From assembly GCA_016841965.1 (NCBI GenBank), contig JAEANN010000044.1, forward strand, positions 310,001-374,000: DNA of 64,000 nucleotides, in the 5' to 3' direction. Below, one piece after another: positions 18,196 to 26,699 of the stretch (positions are counted from its first letter, which is position 1; each line of letters starts with the position of its first letter). This DNA comes from Candidatus Roseilinea mizusawaensis (GTDB lineage: Bacteria > Chloroflexota > Anaerolineae > J036 > Brachytrichaceae). A program made the position numbers and the translations under genes. The notes beneath the pieces were generated by a model that saw only the letters and a program-made list of their open reading frames with translations, ran no database searches and was not told the DNA's origin.

Positions 18196-19653
18196 TTATC
18201 GGACAGCGAGCGCTTGCATATACAGGCGCTCGTAGGCGCGCGCGCTGCGCTCCCACGAGAAGTCCTGCGCCATAGCGGCCTGAATCATCTGGCGCAGGTG
18301 CGGTTTGCGATCGTAGTATGTGCTGACGGCCCAGCCCACGGTGTAGTAGATGGCATGGGCGCTCGGCTCGTAGAACTTGAATCCGGTGCCGGCGCCGCTG
18401 CCTTCGTCGTACTGCTGCACGCTGTCGTCTAGCCCGCCGGTGGCGCGCACGATCGGCAGTGTGCCGTACTTCAGCGAGTACATCTGATTCAACCCGCATG
18501 GCTCGTAGATGGACGGCATGATGAAGAAGTCGCTGCCGGCCTCGATCCAGTGCGCCAGTTCTTCGTTATAGCCGATATAGCTGCCGATGCGGCCCGGATA
18601 GCGCGCCGGCAGTTCGCCGTAGAACGCCTCCAGCGTCTTTTCGCCTGACCCCAGAATCACAAATTGAACCAGCATGGTGTCCACGATGCGCTCAATGGTT
18701 TGCGCCAGCAGGTCGAGACCCTTTTGCGACACCAGCCGGCTGACCACGCCGATCACCGGCACATCTGGGTTCACATCGAGCAGGAAGCGCCGTTGCAACT
18801 CGCGCTTGCAGAGCGCCTTGCCCGACAGGTCGGCGGGGCTATAACGGGCCGGGATGAGCGGGTCGGTGGCCGGGTCCCAGCGCGTGTAGTCCACCCCGTT
18901 CAGGATGCCTACGTAGCGATCGCCTTTGTTGTTGAGATAAGGCGCCAGGCCATAACCGCCGGCCGGCGTGCGCGTTTCGTTGGCATAGGTCGGGCTGACG
19001 GTGTTGACCACATCGGCGTACACGATGCCGCCCTTCAGAAAATTGATGCGGCCATGATCCTCGAACTTATCCGGCGTGAAGTTGGGCCATTGCAGGCCGA
19101 GGTAGTCGTAATGCTCACCGCTGTACACGCCCTGATAGGCGATGTTGTGAATGGTGAGCACGCTGGCCGCGCGGCCCAGGAGCGGATCATTCCAGTGCCA
19201 GATTTTGAGATAGGCCGCTGCCAGAGCAGTGTGCCAGTCGTGGGCATGCACGATGTCAGGTTTGAAGCCGATATCTTTGCACAATTGCAGGCCGGCGCGG
19301 GTGAGGAAGCCAAAGCGGCGCGGATTGTCGAGGTAGTCGTTGAAATCGGCGTCGTGGTACAGGCCGGGCCGGCCAAAATACTTGTCGAACTGGATGAAGT
19401 ACACCGGCACGCCGTCGTTGTCGGCAGTGTGCACGGCGCACCACTCCTCCGTGTTGCCCATCCACACACCCATCGGCGCAAGAAACGGGCGCAAGGAGTA
19501 GCGCGCCGTGTTCATGTCGGCATAGCGTGGCATGACCACGATGACCTCGTGTCCCAGGCGCTGCAGGGCCTGGGGTAGGGCGCCAACCACATCGGCGAGG
19601 CCGCCGGTCTTGGCGTAGGGCACGCATTCGGAGGCAAGGAAAACAATTTTCAT
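18196..19653 (-). CDS. glgA: Glycogen/starch synthase (GT5)
   Basis: The 485-residue glucosyltransferase extends alpha-1,4-glucan from a nucleotide glucose (usually ADP-glucose) in the cytosol. The N-terminal KTGGLADVVGALP (Lys15) is the GT5 substrate-binding signature. VHAHDWHTAL and the NIAYQGVY block follow. The C-terminal GT-B domain has GVVSRLVSQKGLDL and the catalytic PSIYEPCGLNQMYSLKYGTLP segment with the conserved Glu, then TGGLDDSV. Length and order match GlgA. ATG at 19653 gives the canonical MKIVFLASEC start. It lies 17 bases after the isomerase/epimerase gene and is translated with it as part of one operon. Confidence 0.95.
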   Translation of the reverse strand: MKIVFLASECVPYAKTGGLADVVGALPQALQRLGHEVIVVMPRYADMNTARYSLRPFLAPMGVWMGNTEEWCAVHTADNDGVPVYFIQFDKYFGRPGLYHDADFNDYLDNPRRFGFLTRAGLQLCKDIGFKPDIVHAHDWHTALAAAYLKIWHWNDPLLGRAASVLTIHNIAYQGVYSGEHYDYLGLQWPNFTPDKFEDHGRINFLKGGIVYADVVNTVSPTYANETRTPAGGYGLAPYLNNKGDRYVGILNGVDYTRWDPATDPLIPARYSPADLSGKALCKRELQRRFLLDVNPDVPVIGVVSRLVSQKGLDLLAQTIERIVDTMLVQFVILGSGEKTLEAFYGELPARYPGRIGSYIGYNEELAHWIEAGSDFFIMPSIYEPCGLNQMYSLKYGTLPIVRATGGLDDSVQQYDEGSGAGTGFKFYEPSAHAIYYTVGWAVSTYYDRKPHLRQMIQAAMAQDFSWERSARAYERLYMQALAVR

Positions 19654-19670
19654 AGCGGGGTTCAATAAGA

Positions 19671-20426
19671 TTACCGGCCGCTGGCGAAGCCATTGCTGAC
19701 CAGGTAGCGGCAGCTCTCGGCCACTGCTTCGAACATGTCGGTGTCGCAGCGATCCAGCTCCACGATCAGCCATTCGGTCGTGTCGGCGGCGGCGCCGATG
19801 ACGGCCTTCCAGTCCATGATGCCGGCGCCCACGGCGGTCATGCTCTGCTCTTTCACGCCTGGCCCGTCCTTGATGTGCAGCAGCGGCGCGCGCGCGCCAT
19901 ATTGCCGGATGATCTTCACCGGGTCTGCCCCGCCCACTTTCACCCAGTAGGTATCAATTTGGGCAAAGCAATCGGGCGCAGCCGCCATCATGATCTCGTG
20001 CGGGTACTGGCCGTCGAACTGTTTGTCGAACTCCCACCAGTGGTTGTGCAGACCGAACGTGACGCCGCTGCCTTTCAGCAGTTCGGCTGCCGTTTGGGCG
20101 ATCTCGGCGCACTTCAGCGTGTCGGCTTTGGTGGTGAACCGGTCGGGGCCGAAGCCGGCCACATGACGGGTGTAGCCCAGCGTATGCGCGGCGTCGATGA
20201 TTTCGCTGACGTTGTCCTTCGTCGGGATGGGGCCATGGTTCGACGATACCTTCAGGCCCAGATCATCGACGATCTGGCGCAAAGCGTGGGGCGTGTAGCC
20301 GTGAAAGCCGGCGAACTCGACGCCGGCGTAACCCATCTCAGCGATGCGCTTCAGCACGGCTGGGAAGTCTTTGGCGGCCGCCTCGCGCACGGAATAGAGT
20401 TGAACGGAGATTGGGAATGGTTTCAT
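19671..20426 (-). CDS. Sugar phosphate isomerase/epimerase family protein (TIM barrel)
   Basis: The 251-residue cytosolic protein belongs to the xylose-isomerase-like/AP endonuclease 2 superfamily (IolE/YcjR-type). It starts MKPFPISVQLYSVRE, which is typical of the family. Metal and substrate ligands are suggested by GVEFAGF, the HNHWWEF block, QIDTYWVKVGG, LLHIKDG and a terminal VELDRCD. This group isomerises, epimerises or dehydrates free or phosphorylated sugars and keto-sugars. ATG at 20426 has a strong AAGGAG ribosome binding site. Lying between a GH4 glycosidase (32 bases upstream) and glgA, it probably processes the sugar released by the glycosidase. The exact reaction is not readable. 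Confidence 0.85.
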   Translation of the reverse strand: MKPFPISVQLYSVREAAAKDFPAVLKRIAEMGYAGVEFAGFHGYTPHALRQIVDDLGLKVSSNHGPIPTKDNVSEIIDAAHTLGYTRHVAGFGPDRFTTKADTLKCAEIAQTAAELLKGSGVTFGLHNHWWEFDKQFDGQYPHEIMMAAAPDCFAQIDTYWVKVGGADPVKIIRQYGARAPLLHIKDGPGVKEQSMTAVGAGIMDWKAVIGAAADTTEWLIVELDRCDTDMFEAVAESCRYLVSNGFASGR

Positions 20427-20458
20427 GTGTTGGCTCCTTGCAAACTGTACGAACCTTA

Positions 20459-22012
20459 TCAACCCTGCTTAGTCATCTTGCCCTTGTCGGCGGCCTGTGC
20501 ATTGGCGCGCGCGGCTGCGGCTTCGGTGGCCATCTCCTCAACTGTTTTTGTGCGCAGGCGCGCCGCTCCCTGCGTGTGGCGCAGTTGGACGCGCGTGCCA
20601 TTCCTGACAGCTTCCTCCAGGCGTTGTCTGGCTCTGGGGATTTCGGCCGCATACTGCGGCAGCCATTGCGCCTGCGCAACCAGCATTTCATCGGTCAACT
20701 GCCAGACTTCTTCGGGATCGCACACCGCGCCGGTTAGTGGGTCGTGCAGCATGGCCTGCTTCAGCAGGGTTACGTCGCCGCGCACGGCGGCTTCGACGCT
20801 CATCTCCTGCACGCGCACGCTGGCCGAGCAGGTTGCTGCGCATGCCAGGGGCAGCGCGCCGACGACCGGCATGTTGATGCCGGTGCGATCCACGTAGCCG
20901 GGGATTTCCACCACGCATCCATCGGGCAGGTTGGTGATGTGACCCTGGTTGACCACGTTGAAGTGGCCGCGATACACGCGACCGGTTTCCAGCCCTTCGA
21001 TGATGTACGAGCCGTGCTCTTCGCTGCGTTGGTAGGTGGACATATCCCAGGCCGGCTCCTTCATCCAGTTGGGAAAATCGGTCTCGAACCAGTTGCGGCC
21101 CTCGGTGCACACACGCAGGTAGCCGCCCGTCTCGCCGTTGATCCAACTCGACAGGTCGATCCACTTCATGATCTCGCCTGTACGTTTGCGGTACCACGGC
21201 AGATACTCGCTCAGGTGGCCGTTGGACTCGGTGCTGTAGTAGCCGAATCGCTTGAGCACGTCGATGCGCACCTTTTCGGTCTGGCGGTATTCGGGGTGGG
21301 CCTCGAAAAGCGCCGGCAGCATGGGGATCATGTCCATGCCGCGCCATTCGACCTTGATGAACCAGGTCTGGTGATTGAGGCCGGCGGCGACCACGTCCAC
21401 CGCTTTGCGGTGCAGCGCTTCGTCTGGCTTAAGCAGCCCCTCTTTCTTCGCCCACAACTCGATGACTTTGGTGATCTGCCAGTGCGCACCTTGCACGCCA
21501 TGACACAGGCCGATTGTCTTGACGCCGCCGTATTTGTTGCAGGCCCATGTGTTCATGGCCATGGGGTTGGAGTAATTCAGGAACAGCGCGCCGGGCTTCG
21601 CCACTTCGCGAATGTCTTTGCAGAAGTCGAGCAATGCTGGGATGGTGCGCTGGCCGTACATGATGCCGCCGGCGCACAGTGTGTCCCCGACGCATTGATC
21701 GACGCCGTACTTCAGCGGGATGTCGATGTCGAGCTGGAACGCCTCTAGCCCGCCCTGCCGGATCATGCAAATGATGTAGTCGCTGTCGGCGATGGCTGCG
21801 CGGCGGTCGGTGGTGCTGATGATCTGCGCTGGTAGCCTGTTGGCTTCGATGTCCCGTTTGCACAACTGCGCCACCATGTCCAGGTTGCGCGCTGAGATGT
21901 CGGTGAAAGCGAAGATCGTGTCTTGCAGTTCGGGGACGGAGAGAATGTCGCGCATCAGGCGACGGGTAAAGCCGATCGAGCCGGCTCCGATCATGGCAAT
22001 CTTGATAGGCAT
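20459..22012 (-). CDS. GH4 family NAD-dependent glycosidase
   Basis: The 517-residue glycosidase is of family 4, which cleaves by transient oxidation at C3 using NAD+ and a divalent metal. The Rossmann start KIAMIGAGSIGFTRRL leads into the FTDIS block. NYSNPMAMNTWA, the metal-binding cysteine/histidine in GLCHGVQG and the GLNHQTW motif are all present. A GH4 motif I recall as typical of alpha-glucuronidases is CHG (glucosidases and galactosidases more often have CHE or CHS). A uronide-type substrate is therefore possible, but this is tentative. The C-terminus (about 480-517) is an Ala/Arg-rich extension. ATG at 22012 (MPIKIAM) is chosen; an upstream GTG lies in frame. A duplicated leader precedes the gene. 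Confidence 0.88.
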   Translation of the reverse strand: MPIKIAMIGAGSIGFTRRLMRDILSVPELQDTIFAFTDISARNLDMVAQLCKRDIEANRLPAQIISTTDRRAAIADSDYIICMIRQGGLEAFQLDIDIPLKYGVDQCVGDTLCAGGIMYGQRTIPALLDFCKDIREVAKPGALFLNYSNPMAMNTWACNKYGGVKTIGLCHGVQGAHWQITKVIELWAKKEGLLKPDEALHRKAVDVVAAGLNHQTWFIKVEWRGMDMIPMLPALFEAHPEYRQTEKVRIDVLKRFGYYSTESNGHLSEYLPWYRKRTGEIMKWIDLSSWINGETGGYLRVCTEGRNWFETDFPNWMKEPAWDMSTYQRSEEHGSYIIEGLETGRVYRGHFNVVNQGHITNLPDGCVVEIPGYVDRTGINMPVVGALPLACAATCSASVRVQEMSVEAAVRGDVTLLKQAMLHDPLTGAVCDPEEVWQLTDEMLVAQAQWLPQYAAEIPRARQRLEEAVRNGTRVQLRHTQGAARLRTKTVEEMATEAAAARANAQAADKGKMTKQG

Positions 22013-22119
22013 GGTCAACACTCTTGCTGTGTGTCAAATTGGGACATACGCCTGTATTCCGTGTCTTCAGGCGTGGCATCTTTGGTCAACACTCTTGCTG
22101 TGTGTCAAATTGGGACATA
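22012..22119. repeat. Direct repeat of 37 bp in the GH4 gene leader
   Basis: Two identical 37-bp copies (22012-22048 and 22083-22119) are offset by 71 bp. In the minus-strand sense each contains TTGACA and GTGTTGACC. The proximal copy ends at the GH4 start codon, while the distal copy is followed by AAG and an out-of-frame ATG. Upstream lie two 10-bp copies of TATCGCTCAA (22121-22140). The arrangement looks like a duplicated promoter/operator or leader. Confidence 0.85.
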
Positions 22120-22171
22120 GTATCGCTCAATATCGCTCAATGCGCGCCGGTAGGGAATAGCGCTGCGCCGA

Positions 22172-23932
22172 TCAGCGCCACCAGCGCCGGCGGTTGCGTT
22201 CCGCCCGTTGTCGCGCCAGGCTATACACCACCAGTGTGACGATGGCTGCAATCAACGGCACAGGCAGATCGGGTAGGGTGGGCGATACTTGTGTCGAGAG
22301 CGCGCTGACATGTGACAGTGCCAGCAAGACCATAACCAACGCCGATGACGCCGGCAAGTTCCAGGTGAAATCGAAGCCCCATTGCCAGTAGAATCCTATC
22401 ACTATTGCCAGGTGAGCGATCATCACAATCGTCAAGGTGCTCATGACCGTGCTAATTGCCTCCAGTCCATCTTCCTGCTCACCGGTTGTGGCGGCCGCCA
22501 ACAGGCATAGCAGACCCAGTGAGATGGCAGCGCTGCGCTCGAAGTCGGTAAAAAATAGCGCCGGGTTGCTGTCGGGGAACAGAGAGAGGGACAGCCTGTC
22601 TCGCCGTGCGAAATAAGCAAACGCATACCAGGCCGGCAAATACAGGGCGGCGCCGACCACAGGTTGCCACATCCTCCGGCCGATCGTGATCAGTGCTATG
22701 GCAAGCGCCAGCAGGCCGGCCGCCATCAGCGCCGGCAGTCGTTGTGCACGCTCGGTTGCCAGCCGTCTGTCGCGCGCTGCCTGGGCCTGGGCGGTCACGC
22801 TCATCACGAAGCTCTGGTATGCGGCGACTTCGCCGTTTCTGATGCGGCTTTCATGCAAGCGCAACGCTTCGGCGGCGAAGCGGGGCGTGTCGACAACTTC
22901 GCTCCATGCTTCGTAGAACGCGGCCAATTGCGCGGCAGAGGCCCACATCAATTCATTGAACATCGGCGGCGTGTCGGCGCCCGCTGTGTTTGTGGCTGAT
23001 GCGCCGCTCGCGGTCAGCACAGACAAGGCAATCTGTCCCTGAGCATGAACCGGCATTGGCGCGCCGGTCAGGGCGGCCAGTGTCGGCGCAAAGTCGGTGG
23101 CGTAGATCAACGCCTGCGAGTTGGGTCGGATGCCGGCGCCGGCCAGCACCATCGGCGCGCGCGCCACTTCTGACTCGTCGCCGCCATCCAACGCGCCGGC
23201 TGGCCCGAAGATCACGCCACGATCCGAGACGACGATCAGCGTGGTCGTGTTGAGGTCAATGGCATCCAGCAGCGTGCGCAACCGCCGGTCAGTTGCGTTG
23301 ATGGCGCTCTCGTAGCTGCGCTGCCCGAAGCGGGCAGACTCTTCGAGCAATGCTAGTTCGGTGAACACCAGCGATGACGGTGTGAGTGGGTCATTCAGGG
23401 CCGACAACGTGGCGGTGATGGCGACGTCATCGCGCGCGTTGATGTCAAGCCCTTCGGTCAGTTCGAATCGGCCTGCCCCGGCCCCCAGGACTTCGTCGAA
23501 CTGCTGCGAGCCTATGAAAGCTGTGTTGCGCCCGTTCGCTTGTGCCTGCCGGATGAGGGTATCGGCGCTGCCGAGCCGTGCCGGGTAATTGTTCGTCACG
23601 CCGTGCACCTGAGCTGACGCGCCAGAGATCAGCGTCAACCAGCGCGGCAATCGGTAGGTGGGTGCATCGAGCATGAGCGTCACATCGGCGCCGCGCCGGC
23701 GCAGGTCGTTCAGCGTGTCCATCTGGCGCGAGGCGTCCATGCGCAGCGCGCGCACCAGCACAACTACGATGCGTGGTGAAAGCGCCGGACGCGGCGGGCC
23801 GGCCGGCAATTCAGTCAGATAAGGGCTGACATAGTCGCGGTAGCCGGCCCACAGCGTGTCACGAAAACGGCTCGCCAGCGAGGCTGCGATCGTCAAGGCG
23901 ACAATCAGAATCAGGCCGATGATGCGCTGCAT
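22172..23932 (-). CDS. Membrane-anchored alkaline-phosphatase-superfamily protein
   Basis: The 586-residue protein has one N-terminal membrane helix (residues 3-21), an extracytoplasmic domain, and a C-terminal block of about five membrane helices (residues about 395-565), ending in an Arg-rich tail. The extracytoplasmic part has the alkaline phosphatase/phosphodiesterase pattern: IVVVLVRALRMD near the metal-binding start, LPRWLTLISGASAQVHGVTNN, and TTLIVVSDRGVIFG followed by RAPMVLAGAGI and TDFAPTLAALTG. The usual second histidine of SDHG reads SDRG here, and the expected Asp of the first motif is not convincing. The metal site may therefore be altered. Its target may be a lipid- or polymer-linked phosphate, which is inference. 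Confidence 0.72.
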   Translation of the reverse strand: MQRIIGLILIVALTIAASLASRFRDTLWAGYRDYVSPYLTELPAGPPRPALSPRIVVVLVRALRMDASRQMDTLNDLRRRGADVTLMLDAPTYRLPRWLTLISGASAQVHGVTNNYPARLGSADTLIRQAQANGRNTAFIGSQQFDEVLGAGAGRFELTEGLDINARDDVAITATLSALNDPLTPSSLVFTELALLEESARFGQRSYESAINATDRRLRTLLDAIDLNTTTLIVVSDRGVIFGPAGALDGGDESEVARAPMVLAGAGIRPNSQALIYATDFAPTLAALTGAPMPVHAQGQIALSVLTASGASATNTAGADTPPMFNELMWASAAQLAAFYEAWSEVVDTPRFAAEALRLHESRIRNGEVAAYQSFVMSVTAQAQAARDRRLATERAQRLPALMAAGLLALAIALITIGRRMWQPVVGAALYLPAWYAFAYFARRDRLSLSLFPDSNPALFFTDFERSAAISLGLLCLLAAATTGEQEDGLEAISTVMSTLTIVMIAHLAIVIGFYWQWGFDFTWNLPASSALVMVLLALSHVSALSTQVSPTLPDLPVPLIAAIVTLVVYSLARQRAERNRRRWWR

Positions 23933-23986
23933 AAGTCTTATTGTCTCAGCAGTTTTTGGGTGAGGACGTAGTATAGAATCTCAGTC

Positions 23987-24913
23987 ATGCAGGCACACAA
24001 ACACTTTCTCTCACTCGCCGACCTGACCCCTGCCGAATTGTCGAAGTTGCTCGATCTGGCAGTTGAACTAAAGCGCGAATGGAAAGCCGGCGGCAACGCG
24101 CCGGTGTTGAAAAACAAGACGCTGGCGATGGTGTTCACCAAGCCCTCATTGCGCACGCGCGTCTCGTTCGAGATGGCCATGCGTCACCTCGGCGGACACG
24201 CTCTGTATATTGCGCCTGATGAGATTCAACTGGGCAAGCGCGAAAGCGTGCCCGATGTGGCGCGCGTATTGTCGCGCTATGTGGACGGCATCATGGCGCG
24301 CGTGTTTGCGCACGCCGATGTGGTAGCCCTGGCGCAATACGCGCGCGTGCCGGTCATCAACGGCCTGTCGGACTACACACACCCCTGTCAGGGGCTGGCC
24401 GACCTGCTGACGATCCTTGAGTACAAAGGCGCGATCAAAGGCTTGACCATCGCCTATGTTGGCGATGCCAACAATGTGGCCAACTCGCTTGTCTTTGGCG
24501 CGACCTTGCTGGGCGCGCATGTGCGCGTCGGCGCGCCAGATGGGTATCAATTGCGACACGATGTAGCAGCGCGCGCTGCAACGTTTGCTCAGGCCGGCGG
24601 CGGAAGCTTGACTCAGATGACGGACCCACAAGAGGCTGTGCGCGGCGCAGACGCCATCTACACCGATGTGTGGACCAGTATGGGCCAGGAGGCTGAAGCT
24701 GCGCGGCGGGCGCAGGTCTTTCCGCCATATCAGGTGAATCAGGCGCTGGTGGCGCTGGCGCGCAAGGATGCCATCGTGTTGCACTGCTTGCCGGCTCATC
24801 GCGGCCAGGAGATCACCGACGAGGTGGCCGATGGGCCGCAATCGGCGCTGTGGGATCAGGCCGAAAACCGTATGCATGCGCAGAAAGCTGTGCTGGCGAC
24901 GCTGATGGGCTGA
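23987..24913 (+). CDS. argF: Ornithine carbamoyltransferase
   Basis: The 308-residue cytosolic enzyme makes citrulline from ornithine and carbamoyl phosphate in arginine synthesis. The carbamoyl-phosphate loop is TKPSLRTRVSFE (about 51-62), with RxTR-type arginines kept. HPCQGLADLLT, the VGDANNVANS block, the DVWTSMGQE ornithine loop and HCLPAHRGQEI near the C-terminus complete the set. The SMG motif favours ornithine over aspartate carbamoyltransferase. The gene starts 54 bases after the divergent membrane-phosphatase gene. Other arg genes are absent from the window, so it is an isolated arginine gene. Confidence 0.95.
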   Translation: MQAHKHFLSLADLTPAELSKLLDLAVELKREWKAGGNAPVLKNKTLAMVFTKPSLRTRVSFEMAMRHLGGHALYIAPDEIQLGKRESVPDVARVLSRYVDGIMARVFAHADVVALAQYARVPVINGLSDYTHPCQGLADLLTILEYKGAIKGLTIAYVGDANNVANSLVFGATLLGAHVRVGAPDGYQLRHDVAARAATFAQAGGGSLTQMTDPQEAVRGADAIYTDVWTSMGQEAEAARRAQVFPPYQVNQALVALARKDAIVLHCLPAHRGQEITDEVADGPQSALWDQAENRMHAQKAVLATLMG

Positions 24914-24996
24914 GTCGCGCGAGGCCGGTCGCCGTCTGGTCTCGCTGATCGAAGGGTAAGCGCGGCGCGCAATATCTGCGCCCGATCCGGAAAACA

Positions 24997-25824
24997 ATGT
25001 CTGATCTCGGCTGGATTTTGCAACGGCTGGATGGGCTGGCGATTCTCGACATCTTGCTGGTGTCGATCGTCTTCTTTCTCGTGCTGTTGCTGATGCGCGC
25101 GACGCAGGCTATTCCGCTGCTACGCGGCGTGTTTGTGCTAATCACCATCGGCTTGCTGTTGGGCAGCCTGTCGCAGTTGCCGACCTTCGGCCTGGTGGTG
25201 CGTTCGGCCATTCCGGCGCTGCTTGTCGCCATCCCGGTTATCTTTCAGCCCGAACTGCGTCGCGCCCTGGAGCGCCTGGGCCGGTTCAATGAAGTGTTGG
25301 TTCAGCCGCGCAGAAACGAGATCGAGGCCGAGGCGCGCGTGATCAGCGACGCGGTGCAACGGCTGGCGGCGCATCGTTACGGCGCGCTGATTGTACTGGA
25401 GCGCGACACCGGCCTGCAAAGCTTGATCGACACCGGCGTCAAGCTCGACGCGGCATTGTCGGCCGAATTGCTGTTGACCATCTTTCATCCCAACACGCCT
25501 TTGCACGATGGCGGGGTGATCGTGCGACAGGGCCGCATTGCAGCAGCGGCGTGCGTGTTGCCGCTCACGGCATCGCACATCGACGATTATCACATGGGGT
25601 TGCGCCACCGCGCCGGCATCGGCGTGACCGAGGGCACCGACGCGGTAGCGATTATCGTGTCCGAAGAGCGTGGCACGACGAGTATTGCGCACGAAGGCCG
25701 GCTGATTTTTGCGGTTGAGACAAATCGCCTGGAAGGCGCGTTGATCGAGTTGCTGCAACCTGGGCTGGGGTTGCGGCGGGCCGGCATGTGGCCCACCACC
25801 TGGTTCAAGCCGCGCGGGCGGTGA
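24997..25824 (+). CDS. cdaA: Membrane diadenylate cyclase
   Basis: The 275-residue DisA_N-domain enzyme condenses two ATP into cyclic di-AMP. Three N-terminal membrane helices (about 15-35, 40-58, 65-85) are followed by PVIFQPELRRALERLGR, typical of CdaA/DacA. The catalytic domain has NTPLHDGGVIV (Asp171; the family usually reads DGA, here DGG) and LRHRAGIGVTEGTDA (RHR 203-205), then VSEERG. The partners often found downstream in other phyla, cdaR and glmM, are absent. Instead, the 3' end overlaps the convergent ABC ATPase gene by 20 bp. Cyclic di-AMP usually controls potassium and osmotic balance. Confidence 0.93.
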   Translation: MSDLGWILQRLDGLAILDILLVSIVFFLVLLLMRATQAIPLLRGVFVLITIGLLLGSLSQLPTFGLVVRSAIPALLVAIPVIFQPELRRALERLGRFNEVLVQPRRNEIEAEARVISDAVQRLAAHRYGALIVLERDTGLQSLIDTGVKLDAALSAELLLTIFHPNTPLHDGGVIVRQGRIAAAACVLPLTASHIDDYHMGLRHRAGIGVTEGTDAVAIIVSEERGTTSIAHEGRLIFAVETNRLEGALIELLQPGLGLRRAGMWPTTWFKPRGR

Positions 25825-26629
25825 CGTCCCGCCCTGTCTCAGCCGTTGTCGTCGCGCAGCAGGCTGCGCGCAGCAGGCTGCGCGCAGTCTGCATAGCCTC
25901 GACAAATTCGGGCAAGCGCTCCATCTCCCACGCACGCGGGCGGGGCAGCGGAACTTCGACCACCCCGGACACCTGCCCAGGCCGCGGCGTGCTGACGACG
26001 ATGCGATCGGCCAAGAACACTGCTTCTGGGATAGAGTGAGTCACCAGCACGCCGGTCGTGTGAGAGGCGCGCCAGATGCCTTCGAGCGCGGCCGTCAATG
26101 TTTCGCGAGTCAGGGCGTCGAGCGCCCCAAACGGTTCATCGAGCAACAGAATAGGCGGCTCGGTCACTAATGCGCGCGCAAGCGCAGCGCGTTGCGCCAT
26201 GCCGCCGCTCAGTTCGCGCGGATAAGCGCGCTCGAAGCCGCTGAGTCCTACCAATTGAATCAGATCGGCGATCCGGCGACGTAACCATGTGGCATCGCCG
26301 GGCGGCAGGCGTGACGCATTGTTGCCCAGTTCAAACGGCAGGCCGATGTTCTTCTCTACGGTGCGCCATGGCAGCAAGGCCGGCTCCTGAAACAACATGC
26401 CCACTTGATGCGAGGGCTGCGTGACAGGGTGCCCGTCCAGACGCACCTGGCCGGCGCTGGGCACGATCAGGCCGGCCAACGCCCGCAGCAATGTGCTTTT
26501 GCCGCACCCGCTTGGCCCGACCACGGCTACAAACTCGCCCCGCTTGACTTCCAGTGTGAAACGGCGCAACGCTTCCACGCCGTTTGCGTAAGTCACACTG
26601 ATGGCGTCGGCAATCAAATAGGCGCTCAT
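25805..26629 (-). CDS. ABC transporter ATPase of the riboflavin-precursor (RibXY-type) system
   Basis: The 274-residue ATPase is of the nitrate/sulfonate/pyrimidine-precursor class. The Walker A is GPSGCGKST, the Q-loop region reads GMLFQEPALLPW, the signature is LSGGMAQR, the Walker B is ILLLDEPFGALD, and the switch histidine is in VTHSIPEA. ATG at 26629 (MSAYLIADAI) is at the family boundary. It follows the binding-protein gene by 70 bases and closes an operon led by an FMN riboswitch, so it very probably energises uptake of riboflavin or a related flavin. The C-terminus carries a 14-bp tandem duplication and overlaps the end of cdaA, so the last residues may be recently altered. Confidence 0.88.
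   Translation of the reverse strand: MSAYLIADAISVTYANGVEALRRFTLEVKRGEFVAVVGPSGCGKSTLLRALAGLIVPSAGQVRLDGHPVTQPSHQVGMLFQEPALLPWRTVEKNIGLPFELGNNASRLPPGDATWLRRRIADLIQLVGLSGFERAYPRELSGGMAQRAALARALVTEPPILLLDEPFGALDALTRETLTAALEGIWRASHTTGVLVTHSIPEAVFLADRIVVSTPRPGQVSGVVEVPLPRPRAWEMERLPEFVEAMQTARSLLRAACCATTTAETGRDVTARAA
25854..25887. repeat. Tandem 14-bp repeat inside the ATPase C-terminus
   Basis: GCGCAGCAGGCTGC occurs twice in direct succession (25854-25867, 25868-25881), plus a partial third copy (25882-25887). Fourteen is not a multiple of three, so gain or loss of a unit shifts the reading frame of the last residues of the ATPase. Confidence 0.9.
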
Positions 26630-26699
26630 GGAATATCGTGGGCCGGTCGCATCAATGGCACTCGCATGCCCTGATGCTGCGCCGGCGCTTGCAATCGCT

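Noticed and set aside
20744-21748. 334-codon plus-strand frame antisense to the GH4 gene
   Set aside because: The GH4 frame has unmistakable motifs along its full length, and the opposing frame shows no motif or ribosome binding site.
23941-23977. Promoter of argF with TTGTCT and TATAGA
   Set aside because: The spacing is about 25 bases, too long for a normal sigma-70 promoter.
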